Source of the DNA: Homarus americanus | Taxonomy: Eukaryota; Arthropoda; Malacostraca; Decapoda; Nephropidae | Reading direction: 5' to 3' | Assembly: GCF_018991925.1 (NCBI RefSeq) | Contig: NW_024737068.1 | Coordinates: 6,648,492 to 6,712,491 of the forward strand | DNA length: 64,000 nt | In this document: one piece after another, positions 44,181 through 59,673 of the stretch | Position numbering within the stretch: position 1 is the stretch's first letter | Layout: the number at the start of each line of letters is the position of its first letter | Made by a program: the position numbers and the translations under genes | Notes under the pieces: model-generated | Seen by the model: the letters and a program-made list of their open reading frames with translations, nothing else | Told to the model about the DNA's origin: nothing | Databases searched by the model: none

Positions 44181-44382
44181 AAGAAATAAAGGAAATACAT
44201 GAGAATAACATTAGTAGTAATAATGAAAACGAAGTAGAGAAGGGTGAAATAGAGAAGAAATAGACTAATGAGTCTGAAAATTATACAAAAATCTATTTAA
44301 ATCAATACCCAAAGAGAAGTTTTACCTAGTTCCACTTAAGCTGTTAAAACGAAATACACTTAAGAATACTAATCGTAAAATC

Positions 44383-48000
<3,618 letters not shown>

Positions 48001-48009
48001 CACAGGCAA

Positions 48010-48135
48010 TCACTTCAACCTAACCTAACCAAACCTAACCTAACCCAACCTTACCCTTACCTAACCTAAACAAACCTCCCTAACATGGGTAACCAACTCA
48101 ACCTACTCTAACCTAACCTTACCTCAAATATCCTC
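48010..48135 (-). repeat. Degenerate TTAGG-type repeats (CCTAA on +)
   Basis: AACCTAACCTAACC words have AAACC and CCCAACC variants, broken by unique insertions. Confidence 0.65.
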
Positions 48136-48239
48136 CCTAACACAGGTAAACCACCTAATCTTAACCTAGCTGTAACTGTCACAGTTTGGCATCCCTGACA
48201 AGGGTAACCACCTCCCACAGTCGCCTGGGCCACCTGGGG

Positions 48240-48540
48240 GTTTGTGGTCAATAGTAATACTAAGGCGCACAACCTTGGGACCCATGTAATGTGTTTGTAA
48301 AATTTCATGTCTCTAAATGCTTCTGTTTTGGAGCTATGGTTGCAACAGTCAGGCACACAGACAGCCAGACATACACCAAGAGGTCCGTGGTCAGTAGTAA
48401 TATCAAGGTGCACAACTTCAGGATCCATGTACAGCATTGTTTGCAAAGATGTATTCGCAACCTAGTAATATATAAACACTGCACACATGCCTGCATGCAC
48501 GCACACACATACACACAGACACACACACACACATACGAGG
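48240..48540. repeat. Two diverged copies of an about 144-bp repeat, then (CACA)-rich tail
   Basis: GTGGTCAATAGTAATACTAAG at 48244 recurs as GTGGTCAGTAGTAATATCAAG at 48388. Each is followed by GCACAAC and a CCATGTA phrase. Sequence between includes CAGGCACACAGACAGCCAGACA. It looks like dispersed-repeat or TE debris. The minus-strand 112-codon frame has no recognisable domain. Confidence 0.5.
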
Positions 48541-48947
48541 GGTGATCGAAAAGTTCAGTGAATGGTACTACCAACAAGGAATAAGTGGATAGTGGTAGGC
48601 CTGCGGCGGGCTAACATTATCCACCCTACCACACTCTTTCCACGTTAACCTGGCCCATAAGTCACGCCCCTCTTCTATACTAATAGCCGATTGGTTTATA
48701 GAAAATGAAAAACTAAAGGTGTCCACAATTGGTAAGCAGGTCTGTTATTATTTAAAATAATGTTAAATATCTGGACTATCAAAAGGCAAATCATTTCAAG
48801 GCATTAGCACTTCAGAGAGGATATTAGAAAATTTTAATTATCTATTGTAAGAGGTTGATATAAATATGCGCCTATATACGCGCAGTCTGGTGGGAGGTAA
48901 AATGCTCAGGGGGAACCAATCAGCTATTTGTAGCTATAGTATGTTTC
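48541..48947. other. Intergenic stretch
   Basis: It begins GGGTGATCGAAAAGTTCA, reminiscent of a mariner terminus, but no partner end was found. Nothing else recognised. Confidence 0.35.
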
Positions 48948-50497
48948 CCAAGTAATACTTGACATGAGCGATCTGGCCTTCGGAGCTACCTGACGAAATT
49001 TCGTCATTGAAGATAAGTTTTTTTTTTATATTGAGGAACATACAATAAACTAAAAAGGAATGTGTTTTAAGCCACTTTACTTTTACGATCTTTGAAGTAT
49101 TTCCATGCTTGAAAGAGCTGCTCTTGACCCTCCATCCGGCCGATGGTTTCTTTTAGACAGAAAATGTTGTTGCTCTTCCAGGACAATCTTTTTTTTTACA
49201 TAAGATGGTGACCAAGTATCAACTCCTCAAGTTCTTTTATTATGAGGCAATCCCTCAAACAGCCTGAACAGATTAAACACACAACCAAAACAAAACATCA
49301 CTCTTGAAATTACTGTGGAAAAAAAAAGTCATTTCAAATATGGCACCGCTGGCACCCAAAACATCAGTAGCTAACAATTAGTTATCAAGTGGCAAAATAT
49401 TCAGTATTATTATCGTTTCGGTCATCCAGCGATTTTTTGGATTTTAATTTTGGGATCAGTGGTTTTGACAATTCTAAGACAATTTTCTTCTATAGAATTT
49501 CTGCCGCTCATGATTACTTTCAGAGAAAATTGCAATAAATTGTTGAAAAATCGTCATAATATTTCTAAATTCTTGTTGATGTTAACACCATCTGAGAGAG
49601 CTCCTGTCTGTTCGTTTGTTGGTTACTATGCTGTATTACGCAGGCACTAGAGTCTGACACATGTGCAGTTGTTCTTTGGACGTTGATTGGTGAGTATGAT
49701 TTTGGATCAACCAATCACAGCTCGGTATAGGCCCTCCACCGCTACCCGCTTGAGCCAGCTTCAACCAGTGCAACCTGTGGAGGGCGAGGAGGACCCCAAT
49801 GACCCCATCTCCGAGTCTTGAGTCTAATTAAGGTAATCACACAGGTGGATAGGTTAGGTTGTGATTTTTCCCCACCCACCGAAAACCTCTGGCTCCCACT
49901 GGGGGTTCCCTATTATCGTTAGATAAGGGAGGTATCTCAAAAAAATAGTGATTAGCGGTAGAAATGAAGGTCAGATTCGTTCAAAACACAGGAGAAACAT
50001 AATTTTATCTTCCAATAACTTAGAAAAAATATGACGCTTTTCTTTTTTTGCGATTTTCTCTGAAATTATGAGTGGAGGAAGTTGTATAGAAGAAAAGTGG
50101 CTTAGAATTGTCTAAACTACGGATTCTAAAATTTAAAATCATAAAAATCACTTGATGACCGAAACGATAATTTTACCAAATATTCTTAGTCTGTAAGCTT
50201 TCATAACTTACCAGACCTCACCTAAAATACTACTATTATTTCCTATTTTATTCTCCTAAAATAGAATAGAATTCCTTTCTGAGAAAAGAACCATTCCTAC
50301 AATGTAAACCTGACACTAGTGGAGGCCGTCTTCCTCTGCCCATTTCATAGGTCAAAACTAATATCTAGCAAAAAAAAAAGTATTCATCTTGCTATTATGT
50401 TTTTCGGTGTAAAAAAGCTTTTATCTTCTATGGAGAAATTTCGTCGGGTAGCTGCTAAGGCTGGAACAATATCTTGAATATAATACTACCAAAAATA
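48948..50497. mobile_element. Large imperfect inverted-repeat (foldback-like) element, about 1.55 kb
   Basis: The outer left arm AGCTACCTGACGAAATTTCG (48983) matches the complement of the outer right arm AGCTACCCGACGAAATTTC (ends about 50452). A second, longer arm pair matches at about 49390-49600 and 49980-50190, with TTATCGTTTCGGTCATC, GACAATTCTAAG, TTTTCTTCTATA and CAGAGAAAATTGC all conserved in order. Between the two paired blocks the arms diverge. The symmetry centre is near 49,722, where TGATTGGT (49684) faces ACCAATCA (49710). No transposase or ribosomal frame is seen, so it could be a non-autonomous foldback transposon or an inverted duplication. Confidence 0.7.
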
Positions 50498-50539
50498 TTA
50501 AAAAATTACTCACGGTCGTCTTGTTGGTGGCGTCATTCT

Positions 50540-50690
50540 GAGGTCACTAATTATCACGTAAGCGAGATCACTAATTATCACTAAGCGAGATAAAAAATTA
50601 TCACTAAGCGAGATCACAAATTATCACTTACCAAGATCATTAAATTCCACTCAACCAGGACCACTTATCACTAAGTCACAGTCATTAAAT
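50540..50690. repeat. About 22-25-bp repeat CACTAATTATCACTAAGCGAG
   Basis: Four to six copies of (A)AATTATCACTAAGCGAGAT with small changes, immediately right of the inverted-repeat element. Confidence 0.75.
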
Positions 50691-50699
50691 ATCTCAAAA

Positions 50700-52380
50700 A
50701 TATATTACTCACGATATTATCACGTATCACCCTGAAGATGTGTCTGATATTATCGACATTTTTACCAATAAATTCTTAAACACCCATAAGTCTGAGAAAA
50801 GTTTGTTTGCATCACACCATTTGATCTTGGTACTTTAATCTTTTTCTAATCTTTCTAAAAGCTTTTTATCGTTAGAAGTATACGAAAGTTAAATAATATT
50901 CATAAAATAAATATAAATAGATGGGTGCAAGAAATATAACAGGTGTCATATATCTTTGTAGTAATAAATATTTCATATCTTATAGGAAAATTACGGGTAC
51001 ACATCGAGTATGCTTAGAACGTCATAATTTAACTGCTCATAAAATATTTGCTACACGATCTAATGAAACACGTATGATTAGATTCATATATATATAATAT
51101 TACTGTTAATACTAGAACTAATACTGATATTAATATTGTCACAACCACAGGAAACTGTTCATGTTTATATGGAGTACTGTAATAGGGCAAAGATTATGGC
51201 AGTATGTCGACTTGACTCACTTGTTAAACCTGACGTAAAAATGGATGGTGAAGAAATTATTTTACACGTATGTATGAGTGCTGTTAAATCTACAAATATA
51301 GTATTGTTACACGAATGGGATTTGTGCATTTGGCCTCTTTATACCTTACAACACCCCTAAGGAAGGTGGATAACTTCGTTGGCAACTGACAGTGCCCATT
51401 GCCACCGCATTGCCGTTAATGTTTTTATTGTTTTAATATTGGCAAACCAGATCTGAAAAAGTGGCTACAAACACTTCAGGGATCCCACAAGGTGTTGTCA
51501 CCAAGTTTCATGAAAATCGGTAAAGCAGTTTTTCGGCCTTTCGGGTGTGTGCTTTGGAACATAAGGCGAACGCTGGCCACTCGTAGGGATTCACGGGCCA
51601 TTGCAATTATTATTATATCATTTTAAGAAGCAAAAAGTAATATTTTTCTTTTCGTTATCAGCAACCTCCATTACCTATAGGTGCAGCATTTAGTAATGTA
51701 GCATGCCTGTATGAGCTGCAAGGGGGGCGGGGCTTGTGCCGTCAGCCACAAAAACGACAAGAGAATATTCTTTCAATATACTTTGTTGGGGTAAATAATC
51801 ATGTGACAATAATCACTCAGATTATTATAAAGGCAGATGCAAACCCCCATGCTTGACCCGGAGGTATCAAGCATGTAAGCTTTAATAGAAGATTACATCA
51901 TCCATCGTACGCTATAACGTTCACAAACTGACCTTTTGTTTATTTGCCATTCATATATGTTTCTTCAGATATTTTTTAGAATAACTTAACCTTAGAGTGA
52001 CCATAACTATACTATCATTATTAATACACCCTCGCTATATATTATAATATATGTATACAAAATCTCAAAGCGCTAGTAGCTGAAAACGTTTAGAGTGGAG
52101 GGCGGTGGTCGCCAACCCTTAGACATTGTTTACATGTGTGCATATCTATCAACATGTACAAATATTTTAATGCCATTTCTGACATAAAAATGGCTGTGTG
52201 TAAACGACGTGTTTGTCATGTGCTCGATTGTGTGTTTGTGTGAGTGTGTGTGTGTGTTTGTTTGTGTGTTCGTTATGTTTGGTTGGTTCCTGACAATTGT
52301 TTTATTCGAGAATTAATTGGTTTGCATTTCATAGGCACTTTACTGTGTTTTGTTTGTGGAACGAGATATATACAAGGTGC
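50700..52380. other. AT-rich intergenic stretch with possible TE debris
   Basis: No gene recognised. At 51505-51545 the phrase CCAAGTTTCATGAAAATCGG resembles a motif common in dispersed arthropod repeats, but I cannot assign it. The 74-codon frame at 51136-51360 has normal composition but no known motif. Confidence 0.35.
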
Positions 52381-52389
52381 GTATCTCTC

Positions 52390-52391
52390 TC

Positions 52392-52456
<65 letters not shown>

Positions 52457-52690
52457 CCCCCCTCCTCTCTCTCTAATTCTACACTACCTTCATCCAACTC
52501 TTCCTCTCTCTCACTCTCTCCATCTACCTTTCTCCTCCTCACCTCTCTCTCTCCTCTTCCCTTACCACCCTCCATACTATCTCACTCTCTCCATCCCGCC
52601 TTACCTCCCCTATCACTCTTTCTTTTTGTCCTCCTCCGCCACCTCCCCCCCCTCTCTCTCTCTCTCTCTCTCTCACCCTGATAGCATTAA
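52390..52690. repeat. (CT)n and CT-rich tract
   Basis: (CT)n lies at about 52396-52454, then CT-rich sequence with a second short (CT)n at 52650-52674. Confidence 0.9.
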
Positions 52691-52807
52691 AGAGGGGCTA
52701 CACACTACACTCTACGGAGGAAGAATGGCTCCCTTGGCCATGCCATTTAGGGCCGGACTTAATTTGGAGAGAATTTCATGTTTTTTAATGAAAATAAATC
52801 GTGGGCT

Positions 52808-52809
<2 letters not shown>

Positions 52810-52887
<78 letters not shown>

Positions 52888-53600
52888 CATAAGTAAAGCG
52901 AAAGAAAGAGGTAAACAGAGCTACAGAGGAAACAACAGAGGACGAGAGAAAGAGAGAAAATTGAGAAACTGAATGACATGGAAAAAAATAAAGGTGAGAT
53001 AAATACAATAAAAAAAAGACTGAGTGAAAATAGAAAGCGAGAGAGAGAGAGAGAAAGAGAGAGAGAGGGAGAGAGAGAGTTAGTATTCTTGCCACGCCCC
53101 ACCTTCGTTATAGAAACATTGTGTGTTAATACAGAGGTCCGTGGCCAGTGAATTCCTGCTGTGGGGAAAAACTTGTAGGGAAATGACCTGGTTTTAGAGA
53201 GAGATAGAGAGAGAAGGGGGAGGGAGAGATAGAGAGGGTAGAGGAGAGAAATAGATAAGGGAAAAGAAGAGAGGAGATAAATAGAGGTATAAAGAGAGGA
53301 GGGAGAGCGATGTGAAAGAGAGAGGTAAAGAGAGGGAAAGAGATAAGAGGGGAAGAATAGAGAGAGTGAGGGGAAAAGAGGAGAGAGGTAAAGACAGGTG
53401 ACAGAGTAGAGAAGACAAGTGGAAAGGAGAGAGAGAAAAAAGAGGGAAAAGGGGGAGAGAGAGAGAGAAGGAGGGAGGTGGGGAAAAGGGAGAGAAGGAA
53501 GAGGAGACAGGAGAGAACAAAGGGGGAACACAGGGAAACAGAGGAATAAGAGGATGAGAAGAGATAGAGAGAAAGAGAAATGGGGGGGGGGGTCATATCA
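52810..53600. repeat. (GA)n and purine-rich tracts
   Basis: (GA)n lies at about 52810-52887, then imperfect GA at 53037-53080, purine-rich GGAGAGAGGTAAAGAGAGG-like sequence at 53195-53580, and a G-run at 53582-53592. Long frames on the minus strand are shadows. Confidence 0.88.
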
Positions 53601-54447
53601 CCAGCTCATCGCCACACTCACGAGGACACTATCAACACACACAGACCCTTAAATTCAATATCTCAAACCTGGCTTCTCTCTTAAGTTCTCGCGCTCAATA
53701 TTCTCGCAAACTAATGAAGGAGAACATTTGTCTCATAGCTAAGGTGAGACAGTCTTGTATAATCTCATGTCTCCATTTAGGGAAAATTTAACTTAGGAAC
53801 CTTTATGAATCCATATATGTATCGTAGTTAAATGTGCTTTAATATTAACACTTATGAGGAAAATTTAACTTGGGAACCTTTATGAATTACTTTCTGTATC
53901 TTAAGTGATTAAGTTAAATGGGTTTTTATATTACCATTTACGAGAGTTTAATTGTCTTAATTGTCTCTGAGAATCAGTTTCCAGTATTAATCCAACATGT
54001 AGTACTCTTGGCCTGAACCATCCGGTCATTACTTCTAACTACCCAAACTTAGCCACTCAGCGCGGCTTCTGATTGGCTCGTTATCTCTTAACTATCGGGT
54101 ATTAAGTTTTATTGGTCCAAACTTTGAGATATTAGAAGATATTGTGAATAATGAACGACTTCAGAGAATTTCCTGCAGTTTAGGTTAAATGTTGAAAATA
54201 ATGGTGTTGGAAATATTGGAAATTATTATAATTCATATGTATTATAATTGATTACTATTATTATTATTATTACTTTTATAAGTAGTAGTAGTAGTAGTAG
54301 TAATAGTTGTTGTTGCTGCTGTTGTTATTGTTGTTGTAGTAGAAGGACGGAGGGGAGGAGGAGAAGGAGGAGGAGTGACAACAGTACAAAAACATACATA
54401 TAATTTTCACTTCATTTGATACGGACAAAAATATTCCCTAACCATAT
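53601..54447. other. Intergenic stretch
   Basis: AGGAAAATTTAACTTRGGAACC occurs twice (about 53779 and 53858) with its flanks, so a short tandem duplication is present. (GTA)n/(GTT)n patches lie at 54280-54340. No gene. Confidence 0.5.
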
Positions 54448-54505
54448 TAACCTAACCTAACCATATCACCTAACCTAACCTAACCTAACCTAACCTAACC
54501 TCCAA
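54448..54505 (-). repeat. Interstitial (TTAGG)n repeat
   Basis: Nine or so CCTAA units on the + strand, split by one ATATCA interruption. Confidence 0.85.
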
Positions 54506-54875
54506 ACCATGAACTTAAGGAACCAAGGTGAAAAAAATACCTGCATTAATTACCATCATTGTATTATTATTCGGTGTAATCTAGTTACAGTAGCCATAAC
54601 AATACAATCAAAGGGTAATACATTATACATCTTAATTATAGTTGTATAATGTATAATGTATAATGTTTTAATAGTTGTTCTATATTGTATGAACTATATT
54701 ACTGCACCTGGGGAAAGGGTTAAATACAGGTGTTTTATTTGAAGGTAAAAACAATTTGTAATGGGTTTATTTTGTGTTCTGTGTTTGTTCTTTCTATTAA
54801 ACCTGCCACGACGTATTAGAGGTGAGGGACTTTTTTATCTGTCTGTCTGTCTTTTTTCACTCTTTTAGTATCATG

Positions 54876-54906
<31 letters not shown>

Positions 54907-54988
54907 TTATTCTATCTCTTACCCTGGGCAAGGTATGAATTAGCTGCTATAAAAACGGGAAGAGGAGAAAAACGATGCATTTAGGGTA

Positions 54989-54990
<2 letters not shown>
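54506..54990. other. Intergenic stretch with (TATC)n
   Basis: AT-rich, with a three-fold TATAATG repeat (54645-54665), CTGT units at 54838-54851 and (TATC)n at 54873-54907. No gene. Confidence 0.5.

Positions 54991-54991
<1 letters not shown>

Positions 54992-55059
<68 letters not shown>
54992..55059. repeat. (TG)n tract bordering the LINE block on the left
   Basis: Perfect TG dinucleotides up to 55059, after which minus-strand LINE 3' sequence begins. Confidence 0.95.
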
Positions 55060-55062
<3 letters not shown>

Positions 55063-57447
55063 CGGTTTATTAATAGAGTTGCAGCCGGTTGCTGAAAATA
55101 TACAGACTTACATTTTTAATTTAGACATAATGATACCACTGTATTAGACCTAATTACAGGGCTGTGTGCAGTACATAAATCAGGGTTGTTTTATTATTTA
55201 ACAATAGATGGGATGAATTGCTGACTATTATATCTATCGGTGTGGGCTCTTATGGGCTGAATTTTGTTGTGGCTTGGACTGCGCGAGTTGGGTGGGGGCT
55301 GCAGGTGGCAGGAGGTGTGATGGCGAGGAGGTGGTGCAGTAGTCCACTGCCAGAAGCCTTTCAGTGCTTGGTGGTGGAGGTCACTGAGGGATGGCATTTC
55401 CAGGGTGGAAGAGCGTTGGTGTAGCCGGAGTATTCTGTATGAGCATGATTCTGGGCCCCTTTCTGTACCTTCTCTAGCTGACGTTGTTGGGTGGAGTTGA
55501 GAGAGAAACGACAGGCTGGTGACGCATACGTTAGTTTGGGAGAATAAAAGGCATTGTAGATGGTCCTCAGCTCTGGCGTGGGTGTCCCAAGTGACCTAAG
55601 TCGTCATGCTGTATGAGGAGGTCAGTACAGGCTTACCCTTGATTATGTTGTTTATGGGCCTTCCAGTCAGTTGCATTACAATGTAACACCCAGGAGTTTT
55701 GGCAGACTGCACTAACTGGAAAGATAGGCACCCACTGTGACTGCTGGGGTTGCACTGGAGTGGTGGCAGTATTGATGTGTATTTTGGTTTTTAGTGTGAT
55801 TTTGATGGTGACCTTGTTCTCCGTAGTCGCCACCTGTAGCCTGTCCAGGAGTGCCTTGGAGCGATGAGTAGTCTGTTTTGGTGTTGTCCGCTAGAAACCC
55901 CCACAGTGCAGTCATCCACATGCTTCCACCTGTGAGGTGTCCGACAGAGCGTCGTTGATCAGGATGAGAAGCACAAGTGGTCCCAGTCCCCTAGGGAACA
56001 CCGCAGGTGGTGTTGGAGTGTAGATACCAAGCCCTGATACCTCACTGCTTGGCGACGTCCGCAAAAGAAATCAGTGAGCCATGAGAGACCAGCCCCAGGT
56101 TGGTGGGCAGCCAGTGCAATAGCCTTGTTAGTAACAGTGCAGTGATCAACAAGGTCAAAACTCCTGAAGTCCACAAGGGCAACGGCCAATGATGTCTTAC
56201 GTTTCTGCAAGTTTTTGTGCAGAAAATCCAGAAAGCTCACCAAGCAGTGTGATGTAGAGGAGGTCCTCATATTGCCAAATTGCTGTGGATCAATTGACTG
56301 ATAGATACTGGCAAATGCCCACTCAAAAACAAAGTCCTCACAAAGTAGACTGGGTATGGGGGTAATGGCAACTGGCCTGAGGTCGTGAGGGGACTGTGGG
56401 GTTGTGACCTTGGGGATGGGGGTGACAAATGCGGTTTTCCATTCATTAGGGCATTTGCTTTGTCTGGGGGATGCATTAATAATAGAACAGAGGGGGGTGG
56501 CAAGTTCGACTGCAAACTCCTTGTATATTTTGATTGGGAGGTCAATTGGGGTCGTGGAGCGTTTGGATTTAAATTTCAGGAGTTTGTTGGCGATTTCATA
56601 TGGTTGGACACTGGGAGGGTGGGAGGGGGAAGGTAAGTAAGCTGGGAGGAGAGTGAGGTCAAGACTGGGTAAGGTATGGCATATGGTAGCAAAGTGGTTA
56701 TTAATTATCTCAGCCGCCTCCTCACTAGGTAAATGTGAGATGAAAGGAAGTGTGGAAGACTGACGGTTGAGACCACAGAAATCTTTTACCATGGAGTACC
56801 ACTGACCGATGCCGACTTCCTTGAGGCCGTGCACTTTCCTGGGATAATAAGTCTTCTTGGCAGACTTGATTTCCCTGATGACCTGGTTACGTAGACTTTT
56901 GTACAGGCGGTGGTTGGTGTAGTATGCCTTGTTGCGCTGCTCAATAAGTCTTTTTATGCGGGGTGTAATCCACGGGACATCATCGGGTGGATCCTCAGTG
57001 TTTTGGCTGGAAAGAAGTGGTGGTAGGCTTTGGTGATAGTGTCCAGGTAATTATCCCACTTGTTCTGCACATCGTCTACCGTGATCACTTCAGTCCAGGG
57101 ATACCGGGTTATCCATTGTCCAAAACGCCGCATGGCAGAGTCTGGGGTAGGTCGGTAAGTTCTGGCGGCAACTGGCGGTGGTGAGAAGGTGGGGGTAGGT
57201 GACCACAGCAGGGACAGGTGGGGGCTGCGTCCCATGGAGGCAGCGGCTGGGGGGGAAGGTAGTGGTTACCGAGATCAGTCATAATGAGGTCAAGGGTGGC
57301 ATTGCCATGTGTGGGAAACTCTACTATTTGTGTAAGGTGGAGGTGTTGGGTGATGTCACTGATGTCTAACTCATTGAAGTCACCGCATATCACTAGTTTA
57401 GCACATGGGAATCTGGATCTCAGGGAGTCAGCAGTGTCAGACAGCAA
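55060..57447 (-). mobile_element. 5'-truncated, decayed LINE (EN + RT) on the minus strand
   Basis: Minus-strand frames line up as one non-LTR retrotransposon in 5'-to-3' order. First is the endonuclease C-terminal part with LVICGDFNEL (GDFN at about 57373-57384) and TLDLIMTD. Then follow a linker with YPWTEVITVDDVQNKWDNYL, RT fingers with NEWKTAFVTPIPKV and HDLRPVAITP, and the palm motif VDFRSFDLVDH (about 56142-56177, one residue short of the usual DFSKAFD). After a frameshift the catalytic HVDDCTVG lies at about 55909-55930, and a C-terminal NKIQPIRAHTDRYNSQQFIP ends near 55200. At least four frameshifts or stops make it inactive. The 3' UTR carries AATAAA and ends in (AC)n. It resembles the L2/CR1 branch. 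Confidence 0.88.
55959..56834 (-). pseudogene. Reverse transcriptase fragment of the minus-strand LINE
   Basis: Longest surviving frame of the element (291 codons). It covers the pre-RT region and the fingers and first catalytic aspartate region, ending just before motif C because of a frameshift around motif B (the CSLGDWDHLCF segment replaces the usual S-LGPLLF). The next pieces continue in other frames at 55712-55921 and 55194-55397. Confidence 0.85.
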
Positions 57448-58329
57448 CATAAGTAAATTTGCTGATGACACTAAAATAGGACGTGTTATCAAATCTGACG
57501 AGGACTCGGCAAAACTACAGGAAGATCTAAAAAAAATTTTCGAATGGTCTGACAAATGGCAGATGAAATTCAACGTCGACAAATGTAAAGTACTCAGTAT
57601 AGGAGATGTAAACAGGGAAACCAGATACCAGATGAACAGCGATGCCATAGAGAAATCCGACTGCGAGAGAGATTTAGGAGTAATGATAAGTAGGAACCTT
57701 AAGCCAAGTAAACAATGTGTTTTTGCTCGTAACAAGGCTAATAAAGTACTTGGGTTCATACAAAGGAGTTTTAGTTACAAGACTAGCGAGGTCATCCTAA
57801 AACTGTATCTAGCTCTTGTGAGACCACACCTGGATTACGCAGTTCAGTTCTGGTCACCGTATTACAGAATGGATATGGAATCCTTGGAAAGAATTAAGAG
57901 GAGAATGACAAGACTAATCCCGGGCATTAGGAACCTTGAGTATAGAGACAGGTTAAAGCATCTTAATTTGCACTCCCTTGAGAGACGTAGAGCGAGGGGC
58001 GACCTGATAGAGGTACATAAGTGGAAGGCAGGGCTAAACAAAGGTGACATTACAAAGGTACTCAAACTATCCAACCAGGAGCGAACTCGTAACAATGGTT
58101 TTAAATTAGACAAATTTAGATTTAGGCGTGAAATAGGTAAACACTGGTTTGGAACAGAGTAGTGATGAAATGGAACAAGCTACCAAATATCATTAACTCG
58201 AATACGCTGAATTGTTTCAAATATAGGGTTGATGCTCATATGAGCAATAGGGTTGGGTGTAAACGTGACTGTTTCCAGCATGGGCCAATAGGCCCGCTGC
58301 AAGCCTTCCATTCTTATGTTCTTATGTTC

Positions 58330-58340
<11 letters not shown>
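57448..58340 (+). mobile_element. CR1-like LINE 3' end on the plus strand (RT motif C to terminus)
   Basis: It starts abruptly at NISKFADDTKIGR (RT motif C, catalytic ADD at 57461-57469) and runs uninterrupted to about 58150. Thumb and C-terminal segments include WQMKFNVDKCKVLSIG, RDLGVMIS, ALVRPHLDYAVQFWSPYYR, MTRLIPGIRNLEYRDRL and LERRRARGDLIEV. One frameshift near 58150 separates the terminal WNKLPNIINSNTLNCFKYR. The 3' end has two TTCTTATG octamers (about 58310-58330), matching the 8-bp terminal microsatellite known from CR1-clade LINEs. More than 230 intact codons suggest a younger copy than its neighbour. Confidence 0.9.

Positions 58341-58373
<33 letters not shown>
58331..58373. repeat. 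(TG)n tract bordering the LINE block on the right
   Basis: Perfect TG dinucleotides beginning immediately after the TTCTTATG octamers. Confidence 0.95.
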
Positions 58374-58374
<1 letters not shown>

Positions 58375-59210
58375 GGGGGTTCGTGTGATAAGACCGTAAC
58401 ATTAACAAACTTTATAAAAAAAATAAGGAAAAAATAGAAATAGGAAGAGAAATGAAACGAAATAAATATAGAGATTAAAAAGAAAGAAAGAAAAACCGAT
58501 TTTAAATAAGAAAAAAGTAAATAGAGACAATAAAATAAAGGGGATAAAATTCGAGAGACAGATAGTGTAAAAAATATATAGAGAAAAACGAGAGAAAAAG
58601 AAGAAAGACAGATAGAGATAATGCGAAAAACGATAGACATAGAAAGACACAGAAAAAAGAAGAGGCAAGGAGAGAAAAGAAGAAATGGTAAGATAAAGAG
58701 CGAAAGGGAAAGGAAAAGAGAAAGAATAAAAAGAAAGAGAAAAGCAGGCCCACTTGGTCAATCCCATTATACTTAGTGAAAGTTTGGGGTGAGACTTTCT
58801 ATTACTTGGGGAAAGTTTAAGTAATTAGCCTCACTGGCTACTCTCTGTTAAGTCTTAAGTATATTTTTGGGTGTTAAGTAAACTTTAGCCATTATAAAGT
58901 TGAAAAAGTGAGAGAGATTGAGAGACAAGCAGATAGATAGAGAATGAGAAAAGGGAAAAGAGGGGGATAAAGAGAAATAAATAAATGATATGAGATGCAA
59001 TACATAAAGATATAGAAGCAGTAGTAGAGAGAAGAGAGGGAGAGAAAATGTGTGAGAGAAAAAGGGAGAAGGGGAGAGAAAAAACACACAGACAGATAGA
59101 CAGACAGACAGACAGAGACAGAGAGACCTACAGGGCGTCTTGGCAGCGTTCATCGGTTGGCTGTCGTGTGAACATCTTAAGAACACATCACCAAAGAAAC
59201 AAGATGTTGT
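58374..59210. repeat. A/G-rich stretch (GAAAGAAAGAAAAAC type)
   Basis: Purine-rich with GAGA, AAAGAAA and GACAGACA (59085-59115) patches. No gene. Minus-strand Phe/Leu/Ser frames are shadows. The part at 58745-58900 is AT-rich and featureless. Confidence 0.7.
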
Positions 59211-59213
59211 GAG

Positions 59214-59606
59214 GTGCCCCCCTCCCCCCCTCTCTCTCTTTCTCTCTCATATCCTTTAACTCCTCCCTTCACCTTTCTCTTATCTTCGTTTCCATTTGTC
59301 TTTCTATTTTCCTCTCTCCTTTTCCTTCCTTCTCCCTTCTCTCCTTTTCTACCTTTATTCCCCTCTCCCTCACTATCTTTCCATCCCCTTCCTTCGATTT
59401 TGTACCCTATCTTCCCACACTCCCCTACCCCTCTCTCCGTCTCTTTCACCTACCCCTCTCCCCTTATCCCTCACCCTCCCTCTCTCCCTTACCCCACACT
59501 ACTTCTTACGCTCACCACACACTCAACACCTTATCCACGTCACAGTTCGTTAGACAGTTGATTCCGGATCTGGATTTAAAGTCTCTCTCTCTCTCTCTCT
59601 CTCTCG
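59214..59606. repeat. CT-rich block and (CT)n
   Basis: Pyrimidine-rich TCTCCCTTCTCTCC-like sequence runs to about 59520, and perfect (CT)n at 59581-59605. Confidence 0.85.
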
Positions 59607-59673
59607 TATATTATTGTACTTTATGATATTATTAAAAACCAAACATATACAGTATGTATGTATGTATGTATGT

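Noticed and set aside
48541..48575. Mariner-like terminus GGGTGATCGAAAAGTTCA
   Set aside because: No matching inverted end or transposase found nearby. The resemblance is too short to call.
51136..51360. 74-codon frame of normal composition
   Set aside because: No family resemblance that I can defend, and no supporting neighbours. Could be old transposon debris.
55060..58340. Twin-primed single LINE insertion
   Set aside because: Geometry fits, but both halves carry their own reverse transcriptase motif C, so two distinct elements are required.
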